From assembly GCA_030490835.1 (NCBI GenBank), contig CM059971.1, positions 75,658,224 to 75,722,223 of the forward strand: a stretch of DNA of 64,000 nt, given 5' to 3'. The notes below the pieces were generated by a model that did no database searches, was not told the DNA's origin, and worked only from the letters and a program-made list of their open reading frames with translations. The position numbers were made by a program, and so were the translations under genes. Shown here in pieces: positions 23,541 to 35,007 of the stretch; the first letter of the stretch is position 1; every line of letters begins with the position of its first letter. The DNA comes from Annona cherimola. Its lineage: Eukaryota; Streptophyta; Magnoliopsida; Magnoliales; Annonaceae.

Positions 23541-23945
23541 TCCTAAATTTCATAATACTGTTACATGGTTATTTTATTACATATTTGATTCAGCTTGCTT
23601 ACTAATTTTTTATATATTCCCTGCAGCTTGCTTACTAATACTAATATTGACCCTAATTATGCTTGTTTAGGGGCATCCTCTCCAAAGAAGTAAAATTATA
23701 ATGTACATACCCATAAAAAAATTTTAACTTTTTATGCGGCATAATGAAAGGAGACTAATCATTTTTTATAAAATCATTAATTTAAGTATATATAATTCAT
23801 GCAACTGTCTTTGGGTTGGTGGTAACAATGACCGCCCCTCATGTTGGGCATCGTTGTTTCGATTTGCGGTAACTACATCCGCCATATCAACAGTGCATGA
23901 TGTAGTATTATTGTGTGGTGGTGTTTCGTCTCCTCAATTATGTAG

Positions 23946-24145
23946 TAGCATCCACCAATTTGAAAAAAATTAGAACATGGTAGATATTTATAGGCTATTG
24001 TTAGAAATTTATCATATGTCTCAAAATTTCATTATAATATTAATTTAGCATCCACCAATTTGAAAAAAATTAGAACATGGTAGATATTTATAGGCTATTG
24101 TTAGAAATTTATCATATGTCTCAAATTTTCATTATAATATCAATT
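23946..24145. repeat. 100-bp tandem duplication
   Basis: Two adjacent units of exactly 100 bases each begin TAGCATCCACCAATTTG and end near TTCATTATAATAT.AATT. They differ at only two or three positions, so the duplication is recent. It lies 400 bases downstream of the FAR1-type pseudogene. Confidence 0.95.
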
Positions 24146-24329
24146 GAGATGATTGTAGTATATGAATGCCCATAAAAGTTACATATGATCCGTAAACCAA
24201 AATTTATTAACTTTTTGGAATTGTTTGAATTTAAGGAGTCAATAGTCTCTTCATTCCTAGGGTCGATGTCCCCAATTTTGAAATGTCAAGGCTAATAATC
24301 TCTTCATTCATACTATCTAGGCCTAATTG

Positions 24330-24625
24330 ATCTTTTCACCCTTTTCAAGCCATACTCTCATTTTTGTGTGCCTCTTCGTCTCATGGCCTCTTGGCTGCAT
24401 ACCCCTTCAAATTAGTTCTCATCACTGTATACCTCTTCAAGTCATAGTCTCATGGCTGGCTGCGGGCTACGCACCCCTTCAAGTTGCAGTTTCATGACTA
24501 CACACTCCTTTAAGCCGTAGTCTCATGGTCGTGTACCCCTTCAACTTGCAGTCAATAGTCGGGTGCCTCTTCAGGCTAGTCTTATGGCTAGGCACTCCTT
24601 CAGGCGGAGTCTCATGCCTTCACAT
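24330..24625. repeat. imperfect minisatellite, unit about 35-40 bp
   Basis: A degenerate unit resembling CTTCAAGTCGTAGTCTCATG followed by GCTGCGTACCCC recurs about seven times with variable spacing. It is CT-rich and has no sustained reading frame. Confidence 0.75.
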
Positions 24626-24997
24626 CTTGGTCCATTCTCAAGCCACCAACCATTTTATTAAATGAGTTAGAGTTGATGTTTTTTAAATAGATTAATATTT
24701 AGATATTAAATGAGTTGAGATTTTTTAAATAGATTAAGATTAGGATTAGGCTCCAACCCATACAATCCGATATGTTAATACCCCTATTCATGGATAATGC
24801 AATTTCTTATTTAATTATATTTTCGATTTTTTTACTTTTTCAAAGCTTGCATTTGAAATTAGAATTTAAACATAATGATGCACTCCTAAAATGAACCATT
24901 GGCATTTTGATATGTAGGGAAGCTGAATGAATGAGCCAATTTCACATTAGACATATATGAACCTTACCCTTAACACAACTCTATTTTTAAATATGAG

Positions 24998-25384
24998 TGA
25001 TCCTATTAGCCCAAGTTAAGAAATGCCCCACTTAACTCACTTCAAAAAATCTATTTACAACAATTTTTTTTGTTTTTTTTTCATACACTTGTTTATCTAA
25101 GTATATTTAACATGTAAACTAAATTTTACCATTTTTGGATATGCGTATATATTTTTTTGAGATTTTTAAAGATATGAATATTTTAAATACATATATACAC
25201 ACATGTTTAAAAATCTCAAAAAAATATGTACACATCCAAAAATAGTAAAACTTTGTGTCATAGTTTTTATATTAAATATACTTAGATAAACAAGTGTATG
25301 AAGAAAAAAAAAATTGTTGTAAATGAATTTTTTAAGGTAAGATAAGCGGGACATTTGCTTAGCCTGGGCTAATAGAATCATTCT
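24998..25384. mobile_element. foldback element, family B copy 5
   Basis: The left tip TGATCCTATTAGCCCAAG pairs with the right tip CTGGGCTAATAGAATCA. The arms continue through CTTAACTCACTTC and its counterpart and meet in an AT-rich centre. It is the same version as copy 1 (12401-12786). The target duplication is not certain. Confidence 0.75.
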
Positions 25385-25583
25385 TCATTTTTAAAATCTC
25401 AAATTTTATTAACCCTATTTTAAAAGATGGAGTCTGGAATGTGTTCATGTCAGATTTAGATGGAAAACTGAACCAGAATTCAAGTGGAATTTGGGTTAGT
25501 ACTCAGGCTATTCTCATTAATTTACATTTGAATTTAAAAAACATAAAGATTGCATGGTTAATCTCAAACCAAATATGTACTAA

Positions 25584-25870
25584 GGGTCCATTTGGTAAAA
25601 ACAAAAAAGTAAAAAGTAAAAAAAAATTATGGAATTTTTTTTTTAGAAAATAAGAAAGTAATGTAATATGTTAGGGATAATAACTAAAAATAAAGAGCAT
25701 AAAGCTAAATTAGATATGGTATTTGCATAGATAAATATAAAAAATGATTGCAATGTAAAGTTAATAATAGAAAAAATATAATAATTAAGTAATTAATATG
25801 TCAAATCATGTTAATTGAAAAGGTGTGTACGAAGGAATGAGAAAGAGTTTTTTTTTTAAATATATCCAAT
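25584..25870 (+). mobile_element. diverged family A-like MITE
   Basis: GGTCCATTTGGTAAAAAC opens it. The spaced phrases TAATGTAATATGTTAGGG, AAATAAAGAGCATAAAG and AAAATGATTG follow the family A order. No clear right terminus is visible. Confidence 0.4.
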
Positions 25871-26164
25871 GCAATAGAACCTAAATAACTATTTACAAAA
25901 TAACAAACCAAACTATTTGCTTATTTCAAGATAATAATCATGAATGATACAATACAAAATTATGAAATAATTATACCTATACCGGGGCTACATATGTCAT
26001 ATTCTTTTCCTAAATATAATATTATTATTTGGGTTGAGTTTCAAGTTGGGTTCCAGTAAACCCAAACCCCAACTTGATTTAAATGCAGGTTGGGTTTGAA
26101 ACTTCGAATTCAATTTCTAAACGCTAAAAAAATTGGCAAGTGGGTCTAGTTTCAAGAATGTTTC

Positions 26165-26665
26165 TATAAAAATTTTCTTCTATATAACTTCTTCTATTCT
26201 GAATTTTTTGATAATTAATGAAAAATCTACTCCATATATTCTATTTAACGTTATTTATAATATCTTAGAAACCTTTTCATTTGACTAGAATCACTATGCA
26301 TGTGCTCCATCTACGAATGTGTAAAATCAATGTAATAAAATTATTTAATGTTAATTATCAATTTTGCAATTGTATTTTTCATTTCTAAACAACTTAAAAT
26401 ATCATTTCTATGTGGATAAATAATTCTATAAAGTGCTATTATATTTTAATAAATACGTGATCAATGGATCTAAGCATTTTTCCTAATTTATACATGTATA
26501 TATCTATTTTTGAGAAAATTTACGTCAGGTGCTTATTTGATTTGGATCAAACATAGTCTCCTAGATAAATAAATAATATCAAATATAATGAACAAATTAA
26601 ATTTTCCATTAAACATTAAAAACTTAAAATTTAAAGGAGTTATATGAAACTGCTTCTATGTAACA
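26165..26665. mobile_element. foldback element, family D copy 1
   Basis: The ends carry the paired phrases TATAACTTCTTCTAT and CTGCTTCTATGTAAC. The interior holds the family D landmarks: CCATATATTCTATTTAACG, ATTATATTTTAATAAATACG, and GATCAAACATAGTCTCCTAG with a downstream AAATAATATCAAATATAATG. Confidence 0.65.
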
Positions 26666-26734
26666 AACCCAATATATTTAACCAAACTCAAGTTACACCC
26701 CTGGCCGAAGTTATGATACATGTAACTAAAGATC

Positions 26735-27107
26735 GGTTATGCCTAAATGCACCCGGGTGCACTTAGGCTCAGTGCACGTGGGTGCTTTTAACCCATTTTT
26801 TAATATTTTTTTGAAATTATTTTTTACAAAATTGTTAATCTAAGTGTATTTAACATATATATCAATTTTTACCATTTTTGAAAAATTTTATATATTTATT
26901 TTGGATTTTTTAAAATTAGTGGCATTTACTGATTTTAAAAAATTCAAAATAAATATTTAAAAATCTCCAAATTTGGTAAATTTTGATAAAATTTGATAAA
27001 AATGTTAAATGCATTTAGATTAACAATTTTGTAAAAAAAATTCAAAACAATTTCAAAAAAATATTAAAAAATAAGTATTTACACAGGGTGCATGAGATCA
27101 TAGCCCA
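26735..27107. mobile_element. foldback element, family B copy 6 with 9-bp duplication
   Basis: It is flanked by CTAAAGATC (26726-26734) and CTAAAGATG (27108-27116), an 8 of 9 match. The left tip is AAATGCACCCGGGTGCAC and includes the same perfect palindrome as copy 4. The right tip is shorter (GGGTGCATGAGATC). The shared core TTAATCTAAGTGTATTTAAC lies inside. Confidence 0.82.
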
Positions 27108-27320
27108 CTAAAGATGGCTCTACTCAACTTTGTACGGGTATAAGTAACACGTAAGTCTCAAAACAACTCTTTTAAAATAGTCTTACGAATCTAACGTTGT
27201 GTCACATTAGAAAGTCTAGCTTTTTTAAAAAAAATGGGAAGAAAGTCTAGCTTTATGCATGTACATAATGCATTCATATTGCGTGCAATCTTTGATGGGT
27301 TGTGGTCATGTACACCCATC

Positions 27321-28990
27321 TAGGGGTGGGAATCGGGGCGGGTCGGGGCAGGTCAGGGTGTGCCCAACCCTGACCCTACATTTCCAAAATCTTGTTTGAC
27401 CCTTACTTTTATACCGGGTCGGGACAAGGTCGGTTTGACCTTTACTTTTATGTACTAGGTTTCGGGACAAAATTCGGGTCGGATCGGATCAACGGGTCGG
27501 GTAAAAAATGCGGGTCAAGTAAGGATTTTTTAAAGAATTTATGAATCTATCAAGTATAACGACAAATCTATATTAAACTTAACTACTAGATGCTTCAATC
27601 TATTACTGATCAGTCAAACTAAAACTTAAATACTTAAATAAAACATTAATATTTATTTACCTATTTAAGAACAAGTTAATGAAACATACCTTGTTCAAAA
27701 TTCCCTTCACAATTTGAATATTTGAACTCGTTCCATGTCTTTTGTTATTTACCTTCAACAAAAATAATAATGGAGTCACATTTAGAATTAAAATAAAAAT
27801 TGTTTAACTATGTATTATATCCAATGCAATACCTAAAAATAAATACAAATAAAAGAAATTAAAATCCGAACATAATGCAAGCATATACCAAATATAATAC
27901 ACAATGCATATACGTACATGAAACACTTATATTACTTGCAAATAAAATATCTGAATGCAAGTTTTTGAGAGGTCTGTAGAAATGTGATCCATGATCAATT
28001 CTAATAATTAATCGATAGTATATGTGCCATTTTACCAGCTTAAATATGTTAGATTAAATGGAAAAAAATGTAAAGGAAAATAACATATACCAACTATTGC
28101 CGGAGCAGAGGCAGACCAAGTCCAAATTTCCAATAATTATTCTAGATCGTCGGATTCGTCGATGTCAGCTACTGCCTACTGCGTACTTTGGAGGGGCTGC
28201 CTTGAGCAGAGGACTTCGCGGGCGGTAGAGTGAGAGGAGGAGTAGCCGGAACTGGCCAAGACCAAGGTTCGGCAGTCGGCAACACTTTTGCTGACGCAAA
28301 AATAAATTGGGCGGAAGGAGATCTCGGCAGCAAGCGGAAGGAGCTGGTTTGGCAGAATTTCGTGACTGCTGTTGCGGAGAGGAAAACCAAAGGGAGAAGA
28401 ACAGAGATTGGAGACAATGGGCGCTGGACGATGGGCACTGGGCGCTGGACAATGAGTGTGGGGTGGGAGGCGAGAGGGGCGCTGTGCGTTGGAAGCCTAG
28501 AAGGGAGGAGCGGCACTACGTGCTGGAAGGGAGGATCGGCGAGGGCGCTGGGTGCTGGAAGCCTGGAAGGGAGGAGCGGCGGGGGAGTTGGGAGCTGGAA
28601 GGGAAGACCTGCAATGTCTGGGCACGCGTGGGGTGGGTGGCGAATGGGGGAGCTGGGCGATAGAAGCTTGGAGGCTGGAAGGGAGGAGTGGCGCGGGCGT
28701 TCGGCGTTGGCCGTTGGGTGCTGGAAGGGAGGACCGAGTGTTGGGCGAGGGGAGGAAGCAGCGCTGCTGCGGGAGGGCGTGGGCGGAAAATAGAGTGTTA
28801 GTTTTAGGGTTTAGAGAGGTGCGGGTCTGCGGGTCAGCGAGGCCGGTCCACCCCGACCCGGACTTTTGAAGAAAAATAAAATGCTTGACCCGCCCCGCCC
28901 CGCCAGGTAAATAATCCCGACCCACCCCGGTTTTAAAAAGGGTCGGGTCGGGGCGGATCACGGGTCAACCCGCCCCGATTCCCACCCCTA
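27321..28990. mobile_element. non-autonomous hAT element with perfect 8-bp duplication and GC-rich core
   Basis: The ends are TAGGGGTGGGAATCGGGGCG and CGCCCCGATTCCCACCCCTA, perfect inverted repeats. Both flanks are CACCCATC (27313-27320, 28991-28998). The arms repeat the word GGGTCGGG. Internally 27540-28130 is AT-rich and 28150-28800 is strongly GC-rich, with repeated GCTGGAAGGGAGGA units open in several frames on both strands. I see no transposase motif. It may carry captured host sequence, but I recognise no gene in it. Confidence 0.93.
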
Positions 28991-29290
28991 CACCCATCAT
29001 GTATTTTTTATTATTTTTTTCCATTTTTACGTGGAATCATGTGTGCGTATATATATGTCATATAACAAAATTTAACATTTCTAATTTTTGTAATATTTTT
29101 ATAAAATTTTAAAAAGAAGATTCTTATCAATTTTTATTTTCATGGGGTGAGATCCATGGGTGAAAATTTTTAACTTTTAAAATTTTGTAAAGATATATAA
29201 GAAGTCAAAAATAATAAAATTTGGTATATAAACTTAATACATATGATTCCGCGTAAAAATAAAAAATATAAAATGCATGATGCGGCTTAT
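28991..29290. mobile_element. foldback element, family B-like, with the hAT sitting near its left tip
   Basis: Left ATCATGTATTTTTTATT and right AAATGCATGATGCGG pair up, as do CGTGGAATCATGTG and CATATGATTCCGCG. The centre is AT-rich. About a dozen bases of the left tip appear to lie left of the hAT element (27308-27320). The hAT therefore landed inside this older foldback. Confidence 0.55.
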
Positions 29291-29656
29291 AACTAGCAAC
29301 TAACAACTGGTATAAATACGGTGGATCTAAGTATATATTTGAGACTTCATTAAGAAAAGGTATTTATTTGAGATTGCTTGCATACGGTTCGACTATTTGA
29401 GTGTTGTGATGTTTGAGATGGTAATAGCTAGCTGTACTCATTAATGTCTTGTAATATATTTACTCTGTCTATTTGCATCCCAACCACCTCTGCACCTCGC
29501 CATTAAAATGTCTAGAAGAGCATGCCTGCTCGGGCACGTTGCATGCAGTACCAGGCTACTAGCGTGGACGAGAGTTGGGCTGACAAACCCAAAAATGGGA
29601 CACTAGTAAACGTAACTGCCAAAATTACGTACCTTGCTTGCTTGGCTGGACATCAC

Positions 29657-30007
29657 GGGGTGCAATCGTATGCATCGGGTGCATTGAGCCTCAATGCACC
29701 CCAGAGTACTACATTTAAAAAAAAAAAAAAGATTTTGAAATTTTTTTCATGAACCTGTTAATCTAAGTGTATTTAACTTATGTATCAATTTTTACCATTA
29801 TTGGAGATTTTTAGATATTTTTTTGAATTTTTAAAAATTAGTAATACTAAAATGTCACTGACTTTAAAAATTCGAAAAAAATATCTAAAAATCTCCAAAA
29901 ATAGTAAAAATTGATTCCCAATGTTAAATATACTTAGATTAAAAATTATGTAAAAAAATTTTCAAAAAAATTTAAAAAATGGTTGTATGTGTATACAACT
30001 GCATCCC
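29657..30007. mobile_element. foldback element, family B copy 7 with perfect 9-bp duplication
   Basis: This 351-bp element begins GGGGTGCAATCGTATGCATC and ends GTATACAACTGCATCCC. Both flanks are GGACATCAC (29648-29656 and 30008-30016). The core phrases AATCTAAGTGTATTTAACTT and TATCAATTTTTACCATTATT lie inside with their complements. Confidence 0.92.
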
Positions 30008-30180
30008 GGACATCACACCCCTTCATACCGATCTGATTATCTACCCCACAAGATATTATTTTTCCCTCATTAAATGATACAGTAAATAGAATTTTATGCA
30101 TTGTAGATCTAAAAATTTCACTGCGTAGGAGGCTGGGAAATAGTGGGATGTAATACCTACAGCTATTAGTAATTTAACAT

Positions 30181-30428
30181 GGAACCCGGCTCAATGCACT
30201 TAGGTGTACTTCACCCATTTTTATATTTTTTTGAAATTTTTTACACAATTTTTAATCTAAGTGTATTTAACATGTGTATAGATTTTTACCATTTTTGGAT
30301 TTTTTAGATATTTTTTTGAATTTTTTAAAATCAGTGGCATTTTTAGTAATTTTAACAATTTCATGGAAAATTTTCATAAAAATATAAAAAATGGGTGAAG
30401 TACACTCGGGTGCATTGAACCGAGATCC
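30181..30428. mobile_element. foldback element, family B copy 8 with 9-bp duplication
   Basis: The smallest full copy (248 bp) begins GGAACCCGGCTCAATGCACT and ends GTGCATTGAACCGAGATCC. The flanks ATTTAACAT and ATTTAGCAT match at 8 of 9. Part of the right inner arm is deleted relative to other copies. Confidence 0.9.
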
Positions 30429-30437
30429 ATTTAGCAT

Positions 30438-31660
30438 TGGGCAAAATTCAAGCCAATTATCTTGGGTCCACCTAACTAGATAACACTCCGATAACAATGG
30501 GCTTTATGAAATTGTAAGGTCAACTTTTACATCCACGACTTTATAAGTTGTCAAATCTTCTTTTTTAAAACCTGAGGTTTTGGTATTTGAATTTGAGATC
30601 TTGAAAGATTGATATATAATCCAAACCTCTTAATGAAATACATCTTGATTATGTAGTTGACATAAATTCCAATGGTTTTGTTTAACATCATCTCTTTATC
30701 GAGATACAAATAGCTTGCCTCTAGATATTATAATGAGATATTATCCACTTTGAAACAATTTAGTTGCATCGATTTAAAAATGTGTTATATTTTGTTTAAC
30801 TGTGGTCCATTTTATATAACAAGAGGAACTTTCTTTACTTTCATTGCGAGATTCGATTATTTACTATATCAAGCTCTTTGCCCTCTATAGTTTTCAGGGC
30901 TATCATAAGTCCATCGACTTTAACTAGGTTTGTCCCTGAGTTACATCAATCGGAGCTTTTAATAATTTATTCTTGGAACTCTCTTCCCTTTTGATGTGGG
31001 ATTTAGTTATTTACTTTTCATACTCTCTACTCTTTATAGTTCTCATGTCTTTTACAAGTTCACCAGTTTCTACCTGGTTTGCGTTTAAACCATATCTACT
31101 AAGCTTTCACTAGTTCATTTTCCCTCTTTGAACCACATCTATTGGAAGAGATCTTGTTTTGGTATCAATTGTGATGTCTAATCTTGTTTTACTTGGGTTG
31201 ATTTTTGAACCTGAGTCAAAACTTGAAAAATATATTGAGCCCTAGGTCCCACAATGTGCTATTATCACTTTGGCTTATTTGCTCAATTGCATAGTTTTAA
31301 AATACATTATATTTTGTTTAATCTTAGACTCGCTTCATAAATCACCTAGATCTCTCTCCCTTTTTTCGATATGAGATTCATTTATTTACTATATCATGCT
31401 ATCTATCGTTTATAGTTTTCACTCTCATCACAAAATTAGTTCAATAAAAGTCTTGGATAGGTGATAGCTTAAAAAATATATTATCTGTGTATAATATGAT
31501 CAAAGTCGCTTAAAAATTCATATATATTAAAATTTTATAATAATTACTCAATGTAAATCAAATGATTTTATTTTATTAATTTTACAGTTTTATCAGATAA
31601 AATTAATGAAATATATTTGATTTTGGTGAAACTTGTTTTCCTAGTTAAACAAATAATTTT
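30438..31660. other. non-coding stretch with a diverged repeated phrase
   Basis: The phrase GAGATTC.ATTATTTACTATATCA.GCT, followed by CTATAGTTTTCA, recurs in diverged form near 30845, 30990 and 31370. This suggests an old dispersed or tandem repeat. No exon is recognised. Confidence 0.4.
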
Positions 31661-31667
31661 AAATATA

Positions 31668-31858
31668 GGGTATATTTGTTTTTCAATAAAAAATTTTAAT
31701 ATGAAATTTTTACTCTCTACAACTACTTTATTTGTTAATTATTTCTGCACATATTCCTATGCGAACTATCCTATTTTTCAACCATGTTCATACAACTATC
31801 CATACAACTAACTTATTTATTTTAACTTTATTTTCTATACTCTTCATTATACTATATA
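31668..31858 (-). mobile_element. partial family A MITE
   Basis: It opens GGGTATATTTGTTTTTCAAT and carries, in reverse-complement sense, CTCTACAACTACTTTATTTG and CTATCCATACAACTAACTT. The far end is missing after TATACTCTTCATTATAC. Confidence 0.65.
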
Positions 31859-32568
31859 TATAATCATCAAAGTGACCCTGACGAAGAGGTTTCATGAATT
31901 TGTTTATACCAAATATGTTTCTAGAAGCAAAGCACATGACTTAATGTTTTCAAGAGCTCTTAATTAGGGAAATAATTTCGTTTTTTGTAGGCCTATATAC
32001 AAGATAACCTTTTAGAAATTTTTTCAAAGGAAGAAACAATCCCCATGGCTTGTAGTTTGATTAATGCAGACTTGAAGTGAAAATAGATTATTTGTCACAT
32101 TCATTCCTTAAAATTTACCTTGAGTAGGGAAATCAAGTAATGGTCCCTCATATTTTTAATTAGGGCAGTAATACAAATATCTGGCGATTGGCAAAGCCCG
32201 TCCGTGAAAAGCCATATGCATCACAACAGTATCCACAGATGGCAGAACAGTCCTAGAGAGTGCCAAAACCCACTGAAATTGGAAGAATGTAAAGTTCTTA
32301 ATTCTGAACATTTTTACTAGGAACGTGCACTTTTCTGTATTCACTTCTAACTGTTTAATTCTAGGGCAGAAGTAACAAATGTGCAGTTTGGATTGGTATT
32401 AATTCAGTGTCTCGGGTCCCGTGATCCTTTATCCATCCAGACTGTCCATCTGACACATATGTCACCTTGAATTTCGGGCAATGGCTGAAAATTCCTGCAA
32501 TTACTTAATTTGCATTTGGAAAGTGAAAAAGGACGAAAGATTTTGAAATGGAAGTACGTGATACTCTT

Positions 32569-32850
32569 GGGTGTGTTTGGTAATGAATAAAATTTTTGAT
32601 GAAAAATTTTGAAGAATAAAAGTTGTTAAATGATGTGATATGATAGGGGTAATAATTAGTAGTAAAGAGAATAAAGTTAAAATAGATAGGGTTAATTGTG
32701 TGGATAGTTGTATAGAAACGATTGAAAATTAGGGTAGTTGTATAGGAAAATATGAAAAAATGATTAAAAAATATGATAGTTGTAAAGAGTAAAAAGTTTT
32801 AGATTGAAAACTTTTAATTTGACATTTTCTATCAATTGTCAAACACACCC
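32569..32850 (+). mobile_element. Tourist-like MITE, family A copy 5
   Basis: The 282-bp element runs from GGGTGTGTTTGGTAATGAAT to CAATTGTCAAACACACCC. Its interior is very close to copies 4 and 6. The flanking triplets (CTT and TGT) do not match, so either the duplication has mutated or the end is displaced by a base or two. Confidence 0.88.
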
Positions 32851-32869
32851 TGTATAAGTAACGGCCAAG

Positions 32870-33020
32870 AGTAAATAAAATTAAATTAAAATAGATATAT
32901 TATTTATACCGGCAGTTATATTGAAATGATTTAAAAATAAAGTAATTACATAAGAAAATGTTAATAAATAATTAAAAAAATAAGATAATTATGGAGAGCA
33001 AAATATTTTAGTTTAAAAGG
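32870..33020 (+). mobile_element. partial family A MITE
   Basis: AGAGTAAATAAAATTAAATT, then GGCAGTTATATTGAAATGAT, then GATAATTATGGAGAGCAAAA follow the family A 3' half. It lies directly after copy 5. Confidence 0.5.
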
Positions 33021-33054
33021 TTATTTATAGAAAATATTCAAGCATAGATGCAAT

Positions 33055-33372
33055 TTTCCCCAAAATGGGCCCACATATATTAAAATTAACATCTATTCCA
33101 CTCATTATATTTAAAATTATTTATTTTGATAGTATACCAATTTTCATCCAAATCTAGCATGCGTCTCATCTTAAAATGGTATGAAATCAATATAATAAAA
33201 TAATTTAACATAAATAGCAATTTTAAAGTAGTTTTTTCAAGATCTAAACGACCAAAAATGTGCTATTTATATTAATAAATGTTTATATGAAATATTTTAA
33301 TATTTTAAATATGTGTATAACCCATTTTGTAGCGGACTACATCATAATTATGGTGCAGTCCGACTGCACTAG
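33055..33372. mobile_element. foldback element, family C copy
   Basis: It contains the family C landmarks AAAATGGGCCCACATATATT, ATTTTCATCCAAATCTAGCA and ATTATGGTGCAGTCCGACTG. The terminal word TGGTGCAGT and its complements recur in every C copy. Confidence 0.6.
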
Positions 33373-33384
33373 AGAAGTTCTCTC

Positions 33385-33745
33385 TCTTTATGCAGATAAC
33401 TACACCGTAAGTTATAGTGTAGGTACCTCAAAATAGGCCTACATGATAATAAAATTATAATCTATTTCACCTATTGTATTTAAAATTATGTATTTTATTA
33501 CCATACTAATTTTCATCCAAATTACATATATGTATGAACCTCATCTGAAAATGGTACAAATTCAACGTAATAAAATATTTTAACATAAATAAAAAATTTA
33601 AAATTATTTTTTCAACATGTAAACTATCTTGGATATAATTTTGTATATGGATAAATAATTGCAAAAAATATCAATCCATTTAAGCATATATGGGGCCCAT
33701 TTTTGAGATAGTTGCACCGTAGCTTCCGGTGTAGGTACCTGCATC
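33385..33745. mobile_element. foldback element, family C copy
   Basis: The left end AACTACACCGTAAGTTATAG and the right end GTTGCACCGTAGCTTCCGGT are related tips. The interior holds CTCAAAATAGGCCTACATG and ATGGATAAATAATTGC. It abuts an AT-dinucleotide array. Confidence 0.6.
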
Positions 33746-33747
33746 GG

Positions 33748-33749
<2 letters not shown>

Positions 33750-33784
<35 letters not shown>

Positions 33785-33801
33785 ATATATATATGTATAT
33801 A
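33750..33801. repeat. (AT)n array
   Basis: About 15 uninterrupted AT units are followed by interrupted ones. Similar arrays at 34942-34998 and 35712-35746 also mark the joints between C and D elements. Confidence 0.85.
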
Positions 33802-33802
33802 T

Positions 33803-34062
33803 AGGACTCCGTTTCTGTATAACCTGATTATTTTCTAACAAATACTACTTTAAAATTAATATTTTAGCATTTTTCATAATTTACACATAAATATATACAT
33901 TTTCTAACAAATGTGGCCCATAAACATACTTGGTTGGGATAAAACTTAATCCTCTAGATAAACAAATGATGTTAAATACAATGAATGGATTAAATTTCCA
34001 TCAAAGATCAAAATGTTAGATTTTGAAAGGCTTACATGGGTCTGCTTCTACGTAATTGGGTG
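33803..34062. mobile_element. family D foldback, internally deleted
   Basis: GGACTCCGTTTCTGTATAAC at the left and CTGCTTCTACGTAATTGG at the right are D-family tips. The interior goes directly to AACAAATGTGGCCCATAAAC and AGATAAACAAATGATG. About half of the full-length element is missing. Confidence 0.6.
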
Positions 34063-34398
34063 GAGTTCATATATATCCAAAATGGACTTTATATGTACTT
34101 AAATATATTGATACTTTATACAATCATTTATCTATATATAAATTTTATAGCAAATAGTTTACATATTGAAAAAACAACTTTAAAGTTGTTGTTTATATCA
34201 AAACTATTTTATTACGATGAATTTGTAACATTTTTAGATGAAGTCCATATACGTATCCAATTGGGATGAAAGTTGGTATGGTAACAAAATACATAATTAT
34301 AAATAAAATGGGCGGAGTAGATTATAATTTTATGATCATATCAGGCCTATTTTAAGGTAACTGCACAATAGTTGTGGTGCAGTGAAGTTGCACCTAAA
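34063..34398. mobile_element. family C element, half copy
   Basis: It contains AATCATTTATCTATATATAA, TTATTACGATGAATTTGTAA, CATATACGTATCCAATTGGG and the C tip GTTGTGGTGCAGTGAAGTTG. This is the right half of a C element, inserted among D copies. Confidence 0.6.
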
Positions 34399-34418
34399 TA
34401 TTTTTATATATATTGGTC

Positions 34419-34945
34419 CCGTTACATAGAAGTGGACCCATATAATTCCTTCAAAATCTAAGATTTTGATTCTTAATGAAAAATCTAATCCATTCATTGT
34501 ATTTAACATTATTTGTTTATCTAGGAGACCAACTTTCATCCTAATCAAGTATATTTATGGGCGACATATTTTCAAAAATATATATAGATTCATGTGTAAA
34601 TTATGAAAAATGTTTAGATCTATTTACACATGTATTAGAATTTAATAATACTTATAGAATCATTATTCATATAAAAATGATATTTTGGATGGTTTACATG
34701 CGAAAATACTACTTTAAAATTGATATTGTAGCTTTTTCATAATTTACACATGAATATATAGATTTTCTAACAAATGTGGCCCATAAACATACTCGATTGG
34801 AATAAAACTTGATCCCCTAGATAAACAAATGATGTAAATACAATAAATGGATTAGATTTTCTATTAAGGATCAAAATCTTAGATTTTAAAAGGATTACAT
34901 AGGTCCACTTCTATATAACTTAGTTACATAAAAACAGAGCCCTAT
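34419..34945. mobile_element. foldback element, family D, near full length
   Basis: The left tip GTTACATAGAAGTGGACCC and the right tip GGTCCACTTCTATATAACTT are complementary. The arms continue through ATCTAATCCATTCATTGTAT and its counterpart. The centre carries TACACATGTATTAGAATTTA. Confidence 0.7.
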
Positions 34946-34998
34946 ATATATATAGATATATATATATATATAGATATATATATATATATATATATATT
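34942..34998. repeat. (AT)n array
   Basis: TATATATA runs are interrupted by AGATATATA steps. The array lies between a D element and the large C foldback. Confidence 0.85.
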
Positions 34999-35007
34999 CA
35001 GGTGCAA

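Noticed and set aside
28230..28961. Long overlapping frames on both strands of the 27321-28990 hAT core
   Set aside because: They are repeat-derived Gly/Trp/Arg- or Ser/Pro-rich sequences, open in several frames at once, with no family motif.
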